In this document: in pieces, positions 36,828-46,344 of the stretch | Layout of the letters: the number at the start of each line of letters is the position of its first letter | Numbering within the stretch: position 1 is the first letter of the stretch | Origin: an uncultured Modestobacter sp. | GTDB lineage: Bacteria; Actinomycetota; Actinomycetes; Mycobacteriales; Geodermatophilaceae | Length of the DNA stretch: 64,000 nucleotides | Direction: 5' to 3' | Assembly (NCBI RefSeq): GCF_947486615.1 | Contig: NZ_CANKUD010000014.1 | Location: 1-64,000 of the forward strand | The notes under the pieces: model-generated | Databases searched by the model: none | What the model saw: the letters and a program-made list of their open reading frames with translations, nothing else | Told to the model about the DNA's origin: nothing | Position numbers and translations under genes: made by a program

Positions 36828-37937
36828 TCAGCGGCGCTTGCGCTTGCCGCGGTTGGCCGGGCCGGCGGCCGACCGGCTCCCGGTCGAGCCCGATCGTGGT
36901 CGGTTCGACCCGGGAGGCCGGCCGTTGGCCTGGCCCGACGCCGGCCCGCCCTCGGTCGCACCGTCACCGATGGCGGGCGTCTCGCCGTCGACAGGGGCGT
37001 CCACCGGCTGGCCGTCCGCATCGACCGTGGACGCCGGCGCACCGGTGGCCGCACGGGTGCCCGGCTTCGGCCGGACCGGCTTCGCGCCGGGCTTGGGCGC
37101 CAGCGACTTCGGGTCGATCTGCGGCTTGTCGGCGGCGGCCTTGGCCAGGGCACCCGGCGACCCGGGCGGCGGCAGCTTCTTGAGGATGTAGAACTGCTGG
37201 CCCAGGGTCCACAGGTTGTTGGTGAACCAGTACAGCAGGACGCCGATCGGGAAGAAGAAGCCGGAGACGAAGAGGCTCAGCGGCATGCCGTAGAGCAGCA
37301 GCTTCTGCACCATCGCGGCCTGACCCTCGACCGGGCCGGACCGCTTCATGATCTGCTTCTGGGTGAAGAAGGTGGTCAGGCACATGATCACGATCAGCGC
37401 GAACGCGACGATCCGGATGTTGGTGTAGCCGACACCCGGCAGGGCCAGGATCAGCTGCTCCTTCTCCCCGGCCATGTTGAACGAGGAGGAGATCGGCGCA
37501 CCGAACAGCTGAGCCGAGGCTGCCTGGTCGGTGAGGGTGTCGTCCCAGCTGTAGAGGCCGTCCTTGCCCGGCGCGATCCGCCGTAGCACGTGGAAGAGCG
37601 ACAGGAAGATCGGGATCTGCGGGAGGATCGGCAGACAGCCGGCCAGCGGGTTGACCCCGCGCTCCTTCTGCAGCGCCATCATCGCCTGGCTGAAGCCCTG
37701 CTTGTCGCTGCCGTACTGCTTACGGAGCTTCTGGATCTCCGGCTGGATCTCCTGCATCGCGCGCTGGGACTTCACCTGCTTGACGAACAGGCGGAACAGC
37801 AGCACGCGGATGGTGACGACCAGGAAGACGATCGACAGCGCCCAGGTGATGCCGCTCGCGGGGTCGAGGAACGTGGAGAACAGTGAGTGCCACTGCTTCA
37901 TCACCCACGCGATCGCGGTGTACAGCCAGTCAAGCAA
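36828..37937 (-). CDS. yidC: Membrane protein insertase YidC
   Basis: A 369-residue YidC/Oxa1-type insertase. Five or so membrane helices carry [42 protein letters not shown] and [30 protein letters not shown] segments; the Arg in the first cytoplasmic helix groove region ([10 protein letters not shown]) fits the family. The C-terminus is a basic, Pro-rich tail ending RGKRKRR. The start is a TTG at 37937, with AGGAGG six bases upstream and in-frame sequence matching family N-termini. It overlaps yidD by 8 bp. Confidence 0.95.
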   Translation of the reverse strand: MLDWLYTAIAWVMKQWHSLFSTFLDPASGITWALSIVFLVVTIRVLLFRLFVKQVKSQRAMQEIQPEIQKLRKQYGSDKQGFSQAMMALQKERGVNPLAGCLPILPQIPIFLSLFHVLRRIAPGKDGLYSWDDTLTDQAASAQLFGAPISSSFNMAGEKEQLILALPGVGYTNIRIVAFALIVIMCLTTFFTQKQIMKRSGPVEGQAAMVQKLLLYGMPLSLFVSGFFFPIGVLLYWFTNNLWTLGQQFYILKKLPPPGSPGALAKAAADKPQIDPKSLAPKPGAKPVRPKPGTRAATGAPASTVDADGQPVDAPVDGETPAIGDGATEGGPASGQANGRPPGSNRPRSGSTGSRSAAGPANRGKRKRR

Positions 37938-38316
37938 CGCCAGCCTCCTGCTGCGCAGACCGGCAGGGAGCCGGCGGGGTGGCACGGTCGGGACGACGTG
38001 TGCCGTCAGCCGTCGGGGCGGGACCGGCCTCGGGAGCCGGTTCCTGTGCCGTGGTGCACGACGAGTGGGTGGCCTCGGCGGTTCCGCCCGCGCGGGGCGG
38101 AACCAGGTCGACGCCACCGGGGTGCCAGGGAGCGCACTTGGCCAGCCGGCGCACCGCCAGCCAGCTGCCGCGCCCGGCGCCGTGCACCTCGATGGCCTCG
38201 GCGGCGTAGGCGCTGCAGGTGGGGACGAACCGGCAGCGCGGCGGGAACGCCGGGCTGATCGCCCGCTGGTAGAAGCGGACGGCCGCCAGCAGCCCCCGAC
38301 CGGGCGAGAGCCTCAC
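37930..38316 (-). CDS. yidD: Membrane protein insertion efficiency factor YidD
   Basis: A 128-residue YidD. The family core is [34 protein letters not shown] followed by [17 protein letters not shown], with the three conserved Cys. It assists YidC and lies between rnpA and yidC, as usual. The last 45 residues are an unconserved tail. The GTG start overlaps the rnpA stop by 4 bp, and the stop overlaps the yidC start. Confidence 0.94.
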   Translation of the reverse strand: MRLSPGRGLLAAVRFYQRAISPAFPPRCRFVPTCSAYAAEAIEVHGAGRGSWLAVRRLAKCAPWHPGGVDLVPPRAGGTAEATHSSCTTAQEPAPEAGPAPTADGTRRPDRATPPAPCRSAQQEAGVA

Positions 38317-38699
38317 GACCGTCGGGCCGGACGGTCGCCGAGCAGCCGCGCCAGGCCGGCGTCCAGGTCGCGGCCCAGCACGATGGAGTCGGCACCGGCC
38401 GCCTCCGGGCGGGCCCGCACGACCAGGTCGGCGGAGGCCGGGAGGCGGTGCAGCTGGGCAGCGACGAGGTGCCGCAGCTGGCGCGTCACCCGGTGACGGC
38501 ACACGGAGTTGCCGACCGTCTTGCCGACCACGAAACCGGCCCGTGGCCCGGTCGAGGGGTCCAGCGGACCCCCGGTCCGGGCGACGGGCCGTTCGGGGAG
38601 GTAGTGCAGCACCAGGGTCGGACGCCCGGCACGCCGGCCGGACTTCACCACCGTGGTGAACTCCGGCCGCCGGCGCAGGCGTGCCTGCGCGGGCAGCAC
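38313..38699 (-). CDS. rnpA: Ribonuclease P protein component
   Basis: A 128-residue RnpA, the protein cofactor of RNase P that trims tRNA 5' leaders. [23 protein letters not shown] and [23 protein letters not shown] (the RNR-type motif) are diagnostic. The sequence has a short insert near 35-50. It is coupled to yidD by overlap and follows rpmH by 1 bp, the classic rpmH-rnpA-yidD-yidC string. Confidence 0.96.
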   Translation of the reverse strand: MLPAQARLRRRPEFTTVVKSGRRAGRPTLVLHYLPERPVARTGGPLDPSTGPRAGFVVGKTVGNSVCRHRVTRQLRHLVAAQLHRLPASADLVVRARPEAAGADSIVLGRDLDAGLARLLGDRPARRS

Positions 38700-38700
38700 C

Positions 38701-38838
38701 TCAGGCGGAGAGCTTGTCGCGACCCTTGCGCCGGCGGCCGGCGAGGATGGCGCGACCGGCCCGGGTGCGCATGCGCAGCCGGAAGCCGTGGGTCTTGGAC
38801 CGGCGGCGGTTGTTCGGCTGGAAGGTGCGCTTGCTCAC
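38701..38838 (-). CDS. rpmH: 50S ribosomal protein bL34
   Basis: A 45-residue bL34 with the family sequence [20 protein letters not shown], very basic throughout. The GTG start at 38838 fits with a GGGAG site. First gene of the leftward string through parB. Its promoter must lie in the 660-bp gap to dnaA; a TATGCT at 39033-39038 (minus strand) is a possible -10. Confidence 0.97.
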   Translation of the reverse strand: MSKRTFQPNNRRRSKTHGFRLRMRTRAGRAILAGRRRKGRDKLSA

Positions 38839-39498
38839 GAGGGACTCCCACTGCTGACGACGTCGGTGCGGCGCGTACCCGGGTCGGGCAGCGCACGCGC
38901 GGGGGACGAGCTGGTCACCGAGCCGGGGCCCTGCGACCGACGCCCGGCACCCCGTGGCTGGTCTGCTGTGCACCGGCCCCGGCCACCCCGCAGGTGGGGG
39001 AGCACACCGGACCCTGTGCACAGACTCCGACCAGCATAGCCCAGACCCCGATGGTCCCGGTGCGCTGGCCGGACCGGTCATGGTGCACCGCGTCACCGTC
39101 CCCGGCTGCCGGACACGCCGTCGCTGGCACGGCGACCGGCTGGCTCGTCATTGCCTGCCTGTGGACGGGGCTGTTAGCGTCGCCGTCGCTCCGCGTTGGA
39201 CGAACGGTGGCCGGTCCGTACGCCGATCCCGCCGTCCCGCCGGCCCGCACTCCATCCTCCCGACGTCCCGGCAGGGCACCGACCAGCGACGACGTCGGAT
39301 CCCACCGCCGAGGACACCGGTACCGGGACCACGTGTCGCCGGGCGTGCACAGACTGTGGACACTCGTGTGGACAGCCGACCCCTGCACGTCCACAGCTGG
39401 GGAACGGACGGGGGATCCAGCGGGTCGTCTGCACCCGTCCCCACCTGTGGACGGCGGTGCGGAGCGCAGGACCGAAGGCACGAGAAGGGACACAGTCG
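38839..39498. other. rpmH-dnaA divergent control region (660 bp)
   Basis: No gene is present. It holds the dnaA promoter (39151-39180), three exact DnaA-box matches to YYRTCCACA (39160-39168, 39367-39375 and 39446-39454, all minus strand) and two near matches (39355-39363 and 39387-39395). A possible rpmH -10 lies at 39033-39038. Confidence 0.7.
39151..39180 (+). promoter_or_regulatory. dnaA promoter with DnaA box in the spacer
   Basis: TTGCCT (39151-39156) and TAGCGT (39175-39180) are spaced by 18 bp. A DnaA box, CCGTCCACA on the minus strand (39160-39168), lies inside the spacer, where bound DnaA would block RNA polymerase. The leader would be about 310 bp long. Confidence 0.6.
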
Positions 39499-41325
39499 AT
39501 GGCCGACTCTCCGGTCGACCTGGCGACCGTCTGGGACCAGATCCGCGAGCGGCTCTCGACCAGTCTGTCCCCACAGCAGAAGGCGATGCTGGAACTCACC
39601 CGCCCCCTGGGGCTGGTCGAGGACACCGCCGTGCTCGCGGCCCCCAACGAGTTCACCCAGACCGTGCTCGAGTCCCGGATGCGGATGGTGCTGGCCGAGG
39701 CGCTGTCCGCGGAGTTCGGCCGGGCCATCCGGGTGGCCGTGCAGCTGGAGGACATGCCGGCGGCCCCGCCGCCGGAGCCGGCTCCGCTGCCCCGCCGGGT
39801 CGAGCCGGACAGCCGGCGCTGGGCGCCGGCCGAGCGCCCCGCCGAGGACGGCGCGCCGGACTGGTCGGCCGACGACCGGCTGACCCAGGAGCGGCTCACC
39901 CAGGACCGGATCGCCCACGACCGCGCGTCCGAGGAGCTGGCCGCCCGGGAGCGGGCGGCGCACGACCGGGCCGCCGAGGACCGGGCCGACCGCGACCGGG
40001 TGGACGACGGACGCAGCGCCTTCGGGGTGCGCACCGACGCCCCGCGGCCGGAGGCCTGGCTGCCCGAGTCCGGTGACGGCCGCGACTGGTCCCGTGGCTC
40101 CGCGGCCGCCGAGGCCGACGGCGGCCCGCGACGGCTGGCGCCCTGGGACCGCGAGCCCGGTGACGACGACGGCAACGGCGCCGCCGGCCCCACGGGGCAG
40201 ACCGGCGAGGGCGAGCGCCGGCCGGCGGACCGGTCCGGTCGCGGAGCCGGTGCGGTCCCGCTGTTCGCCGACCGGCGGCCCGGCGGGCTGGACCCCGGGC
40301 TGAACGCCAAGTACGTCTTCGACAGCTTCGTCATCGGCAACAGCAACCGGTTCGCGCACGCCGCGGCCGTGGCCGTGGCGGAGGCGCCGGCCCGGGCCTA
40401 CAACCCGCTGTTCATCTACGGCGACTCCGGGCTGGGCAAGACGCACCTGCTGCACGCGATCGGCCACTACGCGGCACGGATGTTCCCCAACGTGCGGGTG
40501 CGGTACGTCAGCACGGAGGAGTTCACCAACGAGTTCATCAACCTGGTGCACTCCGGCCGGGCCGAGGACTTCCGGCGCCGCTACCGGGACATCGACTTCC
40601 TGCTGATCGACGACATCCAGTTCCTGGAGCGCGCCGAGCGCACCCAGGAGGAGTTCTTCCACACCTTCAACACGCTGCACAACGCCAGCAAGCAGATCGT
40701 CATCACCTCCGACCGCGCGCCGAAGAAGCTGACGACGCTGGAGGACCGGCTGCGGACGCGGTTCGAGTGGGGCCTCATCACCGACGTCCAGGCGCCGGAC
40801 CTGGAGACCCGCATCGCGATCCTGCGGAAGAAGGCCTACGGCGAGCGGCTGCAGGCGCCGGACGCGGTGCTGGAGTTCATCGCCAGCAAGGTGCAGACCA
40901 ACATCCGCGAGCTCGAGGGCGCGCTGATCCGGGTCACCGCCTTCGCCAGCCTGAACAAGCAGCCGGTCGACCTGTCGCTGGCAGAGCTGGTGCTCAAGGA
41001 CCTGATCAGCGACGAGCAGGGCCCGCAGATCACCGCGGCGATCATCATGGCCGCCACCGCGGAGTACTTCTCCGTGACGATGGAGGAGCTGCAGGGGGCC
41101 AACCGCAGCCGCACGCTGGTCAACGCCCGGCAGATCGCCATGTACCTGTGCCGTGAGCTCACCGAGCTGTCGCTGCCGCGGATCGGCGCCTCCTTCGGCG
41201 GCAAGGACCACACCACGGTCATGCACGCGGTCAAGAAGATCACCGGCCTGATGAGCGAGCGCCGGGCCACCTACACCCAGGTCACCGAGCTCACCGCCCG
41301 GATCAAGAGCCGCGCCCGCCAGTGA
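39499..41325 (+). CDS. dnaA: Chromosomal replication initiator DnaA
   Basis: A 608-residue DnaA. Domain I is about 1-90; a long, charged disordered domain II (about 90-270, with [18 protein letters not shown]) follows; the AAA+ domain has Walker [10 protein letters not shown] (308-316) and Walker [10 protein letters not shown]; and domain IV ends with the DNA-binding [14 protein letters not shown] signature. It opens oriC and regulates its own gene. The ATG at 39499 is the first start with homology; the frame upstream is not protein-like. Length is within the long actinobacterial range. Confidence 0.98.
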   Translation: MADSPVDLATVWDQIRERLSTSLSPQQKAMLELTRPLGLVEDTAVLAAPNEFTQTVLESRMRMVLAEALSAEFGRAIRVAVQLEDMPAAPPPEPAPLPRRVEPDSRRWAPAERPAEDGAPDWSADDRLTQERLTQDRIAHDRASEELAARERAAHDRAAEDRADRDRVDDGRSAFGVRTDAPRPEAWLPESGDGRDWSRGSAAAEADGGPRRLAPWDREPGDDDGNGAAGPTGQTGEGERRPADRSGRGAGAVPLFADRRPGGLDPGLNAKYVFDSFVIGNSNRFAHAAAVAVAEAPARAYNPLFIYGDSGLGKTHLLHAIGHYAARMFPNVRVRYVSTEEFTNEFINLVHSGRAEDFRRRYRDIDFLLIDDIQFLERAERTQEEFFHTFNTLHNASKQIVITSDRAPKKLTTLEDRLRTRFEWGLITDVQAPDLETRIAILRKKAYGERLQAPDAVLEFIASKVQTNIRELEGALIRVTAFASLNKQPVDLSLAELVLKDLISDEQGPQITAAIIMAATAEYFSVTMEELQGANRSRTLVNARQIAMYLCRELTELSLPRIGASFGGKDHTTVMHAVKKITGLMSERRATYTQVTELTARIKSRARQ

Positions 41326-42145
41326 CGCCCGCGCCGGCGGTCCGCGGGTCGGACCGCCGGCGACCTGGCCCAGCCCGGCCCCGTGTACCGCCGCCGGCCC
41401 TCTCGGCACGTGAGCCGGCGGGCTCCGCAGTCGTCCCCTGACCACGGGCCTCGATCGGGTGTCAGCACCCCGTAGCCAGTGACCCTGCGCGCAGGAGTCG
41501 TCACCCGTCAGCGGTACATGTCGCCTTGTCCCCAGATCTGTGCACAGCCTGGGGAGAGCGGTCACCCACCGTCCGCAGCCTGGTCAGCTCCGCCGCCCGC
41601 CCGCTGCCTGCGCCGTCCGTGCAGGTCAGTGGCGTGCGCCCGCGACGGCGCCGTCCCCTGCGTGTCCACAAGTCGCCCACCGGGGGCGGTGGACAGCAGG
41701 TCGTCGTCCCCGGGGATGGGGACGAGCCTGCGGGGAAGGAGGGGACGCGGGGTGGAGAGCGGCCGGTGACGGTGCACGGCGGTCGAGTTGTCCACGTGTC
41801 GACACAGGTCGGGGGTCACCGGCCCACAGCGGGCCAACAGGCCCGAACCGGGCCTGACCTGGGCAGAGGACCTCGTTCCCCAACATCCACACCCGTGATG
41901 ACGAGGATGAGTGACTTCTCCCAAGGTGTTCTCGAACCACACTCTGGGTGGGGACGGTCCGGTGCGGGGCCTCGCGGCACCCGACCGGCAGAGCACCAGC
42001 AGCAGCTGCTCGGAGCAGCCGACAGAGGTCTCTCACCAGGGGACTGGTCAGGGAGGGGGCTGTTCGGGAGAGGATGGCGCCGCACACCGCGCAGGACCGG
42101 CCGGCGCAGGCAGCAGTGCAACACCAGCAAGGGGTGGGTTACGAG
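41326..42145. other. Likely oriC region, dnaA-dnaN intergenic (820 bp)
   Basis: This is the usual actinobacterial origin position and holds no gene. DnaA-box-like sites are present but degenerate: GTGTCCACA (41662-41670), TTGTCCACG (41788-41796), ACATCCACA (41883-41891), TTGTCCCCA (41526-41534) and one on the minus strand (41688-41696). None matches the YYRTCCACA consensus exactly. The segment 41881-41940 is about 47% A+T by hand count, well above the surroundings, and could be the unwinding element. The dnaA terminator is at the left end. Confidence 0.65.
41332..41362. terminator. Terminator after dnaA
   Basis: A 12-bp perfect stem, CGCCGGCGGTCC / GGACCGCCGGCG, with a 7-base loop, starting 6 bp after the dnaA stop. 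Confidence 0.8.
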
Positions 42146-43306
42146 ATGAAGTTCCGGGTGGCACGTGAGGTGCTCGCCGAGGCAGTCGCGTGGACGGCGC
42201 GCAGCCTGCCGCCGCGGCCGTCGGTGCCGGTGCTCGCCGGGATCATGCTGGAGGTCCAGGGCAGCCAGCTGTCGGTCTCCGGCTTCGACTACGAGGTGTC
42301 CGCCCGCTCGGAGATCGACGTCCAGTCCACCGAGGACGGCCGCACGCTGGTGCCCGGCCGGCTGCTCGCCGAGATCACCCGCGCGCTGCCCCCGCACCCG
42401 GTGGACGTCGTCGCCGAGGGCGCCCGGCTGGCGATCAGCTGCGGCAACGCCAAGTTCAGCCTGCCCACCCTGCCGGTGGAGGACTACCCCTCACTGCCCT
42501 CGATGCCCTCCACCGCCGGGGTCGTCGACAGCGACGCCTTCGCCGAGGCGGTCGGGCAGGTCGCCGTCGCCGCCGGCCGGGACGACACCCTGCCGATGCT
42601 CACCGGCGTCCGGCTGGAGATCGAGGACGACCTGGTCACCCTCGCCGCCACCGACCGGTACCGGCTCGCCGTCCGTGAGTTCGCCTGGCGCCCGGAGACC
42701 CCCGGTCTGTCGGCCGCCGTGCTCGTGCCGGCCCGCACGCTCGCCGACGCCGCGAAGACCCTGACCAGTGGCCCGGAGGTGGTGCTCTCGCTGTCCTCCG
42801 GCGGGTCCGGCGAGGGCATCCTGGGCATGTCGGGCAAGGACCGGCAGACCACCACCCGGCTGCTGGACGCCGAGTTCGTCAAGTACCGGGCGATCATGCC
42901 CAGCGAGTCGGCCTCCTTCGCCACGCTCCCGGTCGGGCTGTTCACCGACGCGGCCAAGCGCGTCGCCCTGGTGGCCGAGCGCGGCACCCCGCTGCGCTGC
43001 GAGTTCACCCCCGGCCAGGTCACCCTGCGGGCCGGCGGCACCGACGACGAGGGGCAGGCCGAGGAGCGCTGCGACGTCGAGTTCGACGGCGACCCGCTGA
43101 CCATCGGCTTCAACCCGACGTTCCTGCTCGACGGCCTGGCGGCGGTGCACACCGAGCGCGCCCGGATGGACTTCACCACCGCGCTCAAGCCCGCGGTGCT
43201 GTCCGGGGTCGACGAGCCCTCGGCCGACGACACGGACGCCGGCCGGCCGGCCGAGCGGCCGGGCAGCTACCGCTACCTGATCATGCCGGTGCGCCTGCCC
43301 GGCTGA
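42146..43306 (+). CDS. dnaN: DNA polymerase III sliding clamp (beta subunit)
   Basis: A 386-residue beta clamp, begun MKFRVAREVLAEAVAWTARSL with the three-domain clamp layout through the C-terminal FKAL-type end YRYLIMPVRLPG, which forms the peptide-binding pocket edge. FDYEVSARSEIDV and GEGILGMSGKDR lie in domains 1 and 2. It tethers polymerase III and other enzymes to DNA. The ATG at 42146 is chosen because the family N-terminus starts there; the frame upstream is not conserved. Repeat copy B follows its stop. Confidence 0.97.
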   Translation: MKFRVAREVLAEAVAWTARSLPPRPSVPVLAGIMLEVQGSQLSVSGFDYEVSARSEIDVQSTEDGRTLVPGRLLAEITRALPPHPVDVVAEGARLAISCGNAKFSLPTLPVEDYPSLPSMPSTAGVVDSDAFAEAVGQVAVAAGRDDTLPMLTGVRLEIEDDLVTLAATDRYRLAVREFAWRPETPGLSAAVLVPARTLADAAKTLTSGPEVVLSLSSGGSGEGILGMSGKDRQTTTRLLDAEFVKYRAIMPSESASFATLPVGLFTDAAKRVALVAERGTPLRCEFTPGQVTLRAGGTDDEGQAEERCDVEFDGDPLTIGFNPTFLLDGLAAVHTERARMDFTTALKPAVLSGVDEPSADDTDAGRPAERPGSYRYLIMPVRLPG

Positions 43307-43307
43307 C

Positions 43308-43373
43308 GAAGGACCACCTCGCCCCCCACCCGCTCGCACGCTGACGGGCGGGCCCCTGCGAGGCGGCCGTCCC
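43308..43373 (+). repeat. 3'-end hairpin repeat, copy B (after dnaN)
   Basis: GAAGGACCACC begins just after the dnaN stop. The outer arms keep CCTCGC / GCGAGG, with changes elsewhere; the inner part is the most divergent of the family (loop TCGCACGCTG). Confidence 0.7.
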
Positions 43374-43549
43374 AGCGGGGCACGGGGGTCGGGCGCGCGG
43401 GTGCTGGACGGGGCGAGCACGATGGGCGGCAGCGCGTGATGCGGGCCCGGCCCGCGTCCACCGGGCGCCGCAGCGGCGCGGCTGCCCACCGAGACCTGCC
43501 GCGGGAGCACCGCGGACCACGAGCGACAGACGAGACTGAGGAGCGGGAC

Positions 43550-44473
43550 GTGCAGCTGGGGATGGTCGGGCTGGGCAAGATGGGCGGCAACATGGCCGAG
43601 CGGCTGCGCCGCGCCGGTCACGAGGTGGTCGGGTACGACGCGTTCTCCGACAAGCGGGACGTCGACAGCCTGGAGGCCCTGGTCGGTGCGCTCGAGGCGC
43701 CGCGCGTGGTCTGGGTGATGGTGCCCAGCGGCGAGCCGACCCGGACGACGGTGCGCGAGCTCGGCGAGCTGCTCAGCCCCGGCGACGTCGTCATCGACGG
43801 CGGCAACTCGAAGTTCACCGACGACCAGGTGCACGCCGAGGAGCTGGGCGCCAAGGGCCTGGGCTACATCGACGCCGGCGTCTCCGGCGGTGTGTGGGGC
43901 CTGGAGAACGGCTACGCCCTGATGGTCGGTGGGTCGAAGGAGGACGTCGCCAAGGCGCAGCCGGTCTTCGACGCCCTCCGGCCGCCGGCCCCCGCCGACG
44001 AGTCCGGCGAGGCGCTCCCCGGCGCGGGCTTCGTGCACGCCGGCCCGTGCGGTGCCGGCCACTTCGCCAAGATGGTCCACAACGGCATCGAGTACGCGAT
44101 GATGCAGGCCTACGGCGAGGGCTACGAGCTGCTGGCCGCGGTCGACCTGATCGAGGACGTCCCCGGCGTCGTCGCCTCCTGGACCCAGGGCACGGTCATC
44201 CGCTCCTGGCTGCTGGACCTGCTGGTCCGCGCGCTGCAGGAGGACCCGGCGCTGGAGAAGATCTCCGGCTACGCCGAGGACTCCGGCGAGGGCCGCTGGA
44301 CCGTCGAGCAGGCCATCGAGCACGCCGTCCCGATGCCGGCGATCTCGGCCTCGCTGTTCGCCCGGTTCGCCTCCCGCCAGGACGACTCGCCGACGATGAA
44401 GGCCGTCGCCGCGCTGCGGAACCAGTTCGGTGGGCACGCCGTCCGCGCCCAGGTGGCCGAAGACCCCGAGTGA
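43550..44473 (+). CDS. gnd: 6-phosphogluconate dehydrogenase (short form)
   Basis: A 307-residue decarboxylating 6-phosphogluconate dehydrogenase of the shorter NAD-type. LGMVGLGKMGGNMAERL is the dinucleotide site, DAGVSGGVWGLENGYALMVGG the substrate loop and GAGHFAKMVHNGIEYAMMQAYGEGYE the catalytic segment with Lys and the HNG motif. It produces ribulose-5-phosphate. The GTG at 43550 has a GGAG site. A gnd gene sits at the same dnaN-recF position in other actinobacteria. Repeat copy C follows the stop. Confidence 0.94.
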   Translation: MQLGMVGLGKMGGNMAERLRRAGHEVVGYDAFSDKRDVDSLEALVGALEAPRVVWVMVPSGEPTRTTVRELGELLSPGDVVIDGGNSKFTDDQVHAEELGAKGLGYIDAGVSGGVWGLENGYALMVGGSKEDVAKAQPVFDALRPPAPADESGEALPGAGFVHAGPCGAGHFAKMVHNGIEYAMMQAYGEGYELLAAVDLIEDVPGVVASWTQGTVIRSWLLDLLVRALQEDPALEKISGYAEDSGEGRWTVEQAIEHAVPMPAISASLFARFASRQDDSPTMKAVAALRNQFGGHAVRAQVAEDPE

Positions 44474-44474
44474 T

Positions 44475-44537
44475 GAAGGACCCCCTTGCCCCCCACCACT
44501 CGCAGGCTCGTGGCGGGACCCTGCAAGGGGGCCGTTC
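44475..44537 (+). repeat. 3'-end hairpin repeat, copy C (after gnd)
   Basis: Outer arms CCCCCTTGC (44481-44489) and GCAAGGGGG (44523-44531) pair perfectly over 9 bp. The inner hairpin is CCACCAC / GTGGCGG with one mismatch and loop TCGCAGGCTC. Confidence 0.8.
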
Positions 44538-44562
44538 CAGGCCCGGCCGGAGGTACTGACCC

Positions 44563-45795
44563 GTGTACCTCCGCCATCTGCAGGTCGGCCAGTTCCGTAG
44601 CTGGGAGCTGGCCGACCTGGCGCTGACGCCGGGGCCGACCGTGCTGGTCGGCCGCAACGGCCAGGGGAAGACGAACCTGGTCGAGGCGGTGGGCTACCTG
44701 GCGACCATGGGCAGCCACCGGGTCTCCTCCGACGCGCCGCTGGTGCGGCACGGGGCGAGCCAGGCGGTGGTGCGGGCGGCGCTGCGCCGGGACGAGCGCG
44801 AGCTGCTGGTCGAGGTGGAGATCAACCCCGGCCGGGCGAACCGGGTGCGGGTCAACCGCGCACCGCTGCCCCGCCCCCGGGAGCTGCTCGGCCTGGTGAG
44901 GACGGTGCTGTTCGCCCCCGAGGACCTCGCCCTGGTGCGCGGCGACCCGGCCGAGCGGCGCCGGTTCCTCGACGACCTGCTGGTCAGCCGCACGCCGCGG
45001 CTGGCCGGGGTGCGCGCCGACTACGACCGGGTGCTCAAGCAGCGCAACGCCCTGCTGAAGACGGCGAAGCTGGCCCGCGGCGACGCGCTGGCCACCCTCG
45101 AGGTCTGGGACGGGCACCTCACCGAGCTGGGCGGTCAGCTGCTGGCGGCCCGGCTGCGGCTGGTGGCCGACCTGGCGCCGCACGTCGCCGAGGCCTACGC
45201 CGGCGTGGCCGGACCGGGCGCCGACCGGGCCGCGCTGGGCTACAGCAGCTCCGTGCCGCTGGCCGGCGACGGCGCCCCGGTCGACCCGGACCGGCCGGTC
45301 CCCCCGGCCGAGGAGCTGGCCGCCGCACTGCGTGCCCGGGTCGCCGAGCGCCGCAAGGAGGAGGTCGACCGGGGGGTGACCCTGGTCGGGCCGCACCGCG
45401 ACGACCTGGTGCTGCACCTCGGGCCGGCACCGGCCAAGGGCTACGCCAGCCACGGGGAGTCCTGGTCCTTCGCCCTGGCCGTCAAGCTGGCCTGCTTCGC
45501 GCTGCTGCGGGCCGAGGGCGACGACCCGATCCTGGTGCTGGACGACGTCTTCGCCGAGCTCGACGCCGGCCGGCGTTCGGCGCTGGCCGAGGTGGCCGCC
45601 GGTGCCGAGCAGACGCTGGTCACCGCGGCCGTCGCCGAGGACGTGCCGCTGGCGCTGCGCGGCACCCGGGTCCAGGTGGCGGACGGTCGCGCGCTGGTCC
45701 TCCCGGACGGCGACGTGGCAGCGCCGTCGGCGGCCGACGTGGCGGAGGATCGGGCCGACCCCGCCCCCGGCACCCAGGAGGCCGACCGTGGCTGA
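44563..45795 (+). CDS. recF: DNA replication and repair protein RecF
   Basis: A 410-residue SMC-like ATPase that helps load RecA at gaps. Walker [11 protein letters not shown] is at 29-38, the signature-type segment in [14 protein letters not shown], and Walker [17 protein letters not shown] near the end. [21 protein letters not shown] is the family N-terminus. It starts with GTG 25 bp after repeat copy C. Its last 8 bp overlap dciA. A low-complexity acidic tail (about 375-410) is added. Confidence 0.96.
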   Translation: MYLRHLQVGQFRSWELADLALTPGPTVLVGRNGQGKTNLVEAVGYLATMGSHRVSSDAPLVRHGASQAVVRAALRRDERELLVEVEINPGRANRVRVNRAPLPRPRELLGLVRTVLFAPEDLALVRGDPAERRRFLDDLLVSRTPRLAGVRADYDRVLKQRNALLKTAKLARGDALATLEVWDGHLTELGGQLLAARLRLVADLAPHVAEAYAGVAGPGADRAALGYSSSVPLAGDGAPVDPDRPVPPAEELAAALRARVAERRKEEVDRGVTLVGPHRDDLVLHLGPAPAKGYASHGESWSFALAVKLACFALLRAEGDDPILVLDDVFAELDAGRRSALAEVAAGAEQTLVTAAVAEDVPLALRGTRVQVADGRALVLPDGDVAAPSAADVAEDRADPAPGTQEADRG

Positions 45796-46288
45796 CGAGC
45801 GACCGGCACGTCCCTCCGACATCGCCCGCGCCGCGCTGGAGGCCGCGCGGGCCGCCTCGGCCGCCCGCCCCCAGCCGACCCGTCGCCGGGTGGCCGGGCC
45901 GCGCCGCCGGTGGACCGGCCCGGGCCCGGGCGCCGACGACCCGCAGCCGCTGGGCAAGCTGGTCGACTCGCTGGTCAGCCAGCAGGACTGGACGGCGCGC
46001 ACGAAGGTCGGCGCGGTGTTCGGCCGGTGGGACACCCTCGTCGGGGCGGACATCGCCGCGCACTGCCGGCCCGAGTCGCTCAACGAGGGCGAGCTGCTGG
46101 TCGTCGCCGAGTCCACCGCCTGGGCCACGCAGCTGCGCCTGCTGGCGCCCTCGATCCTCGGCAGGCTGCGCGCCGGCGTCGGCGGGGACGTCGTGACCAC
46201 GCTGCGCGTTGTCGGTCCGACGGCGCCAAGCTGGAAGAAGGGCCCGCGCACCGTCCGTGGCCGTGGGCCGCGCGACACGTACGGCTGA
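45788..46288 (+). CDS. dciA: DciA-type helicase-loading protein (DUF721)
   Basis: A 166-residue protein with the DUF721/DciA domain in the middle and C-terminal half: [41 protein letters not shown], then [19 protein letters not shown]. The DciA family opens and loads DnaB in bacteria without DnaC/DnaI. The first 50 residues are basic and disordered. It overlaps recF by 8 bp (GTG start) and matches mycobacterial Rv0004. Its client DnaB is encoded at 5.2 kb in this window. Confidence 0.9.
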   Translation: MADERPARPSDIARAALEAARAASAARPQPTRRRVAGPRRRWTGPGPGADDPQPLGKLVDSLVSQQDWTARTKVGAVFGRWDTLVGADIAAHCRPESLNEGELLVVAESTAWATQLRLLAPSILGRLRAGVGGDVVTTLRVVGPTAPSWKKGPRTVRGRGPRDTYG

Positions 46289-46344
46289 GGCGCCCCCGCG
46301 GGCACCCGGCGAGACAGGCACAGGACGACGAGGAGCACCCCGCG

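Noticed and set aside
37591-37610. AGCACGTGGAAG as a parS site in yidC
   Set aside because: Only one half resembles parS; the palindrome is broken.
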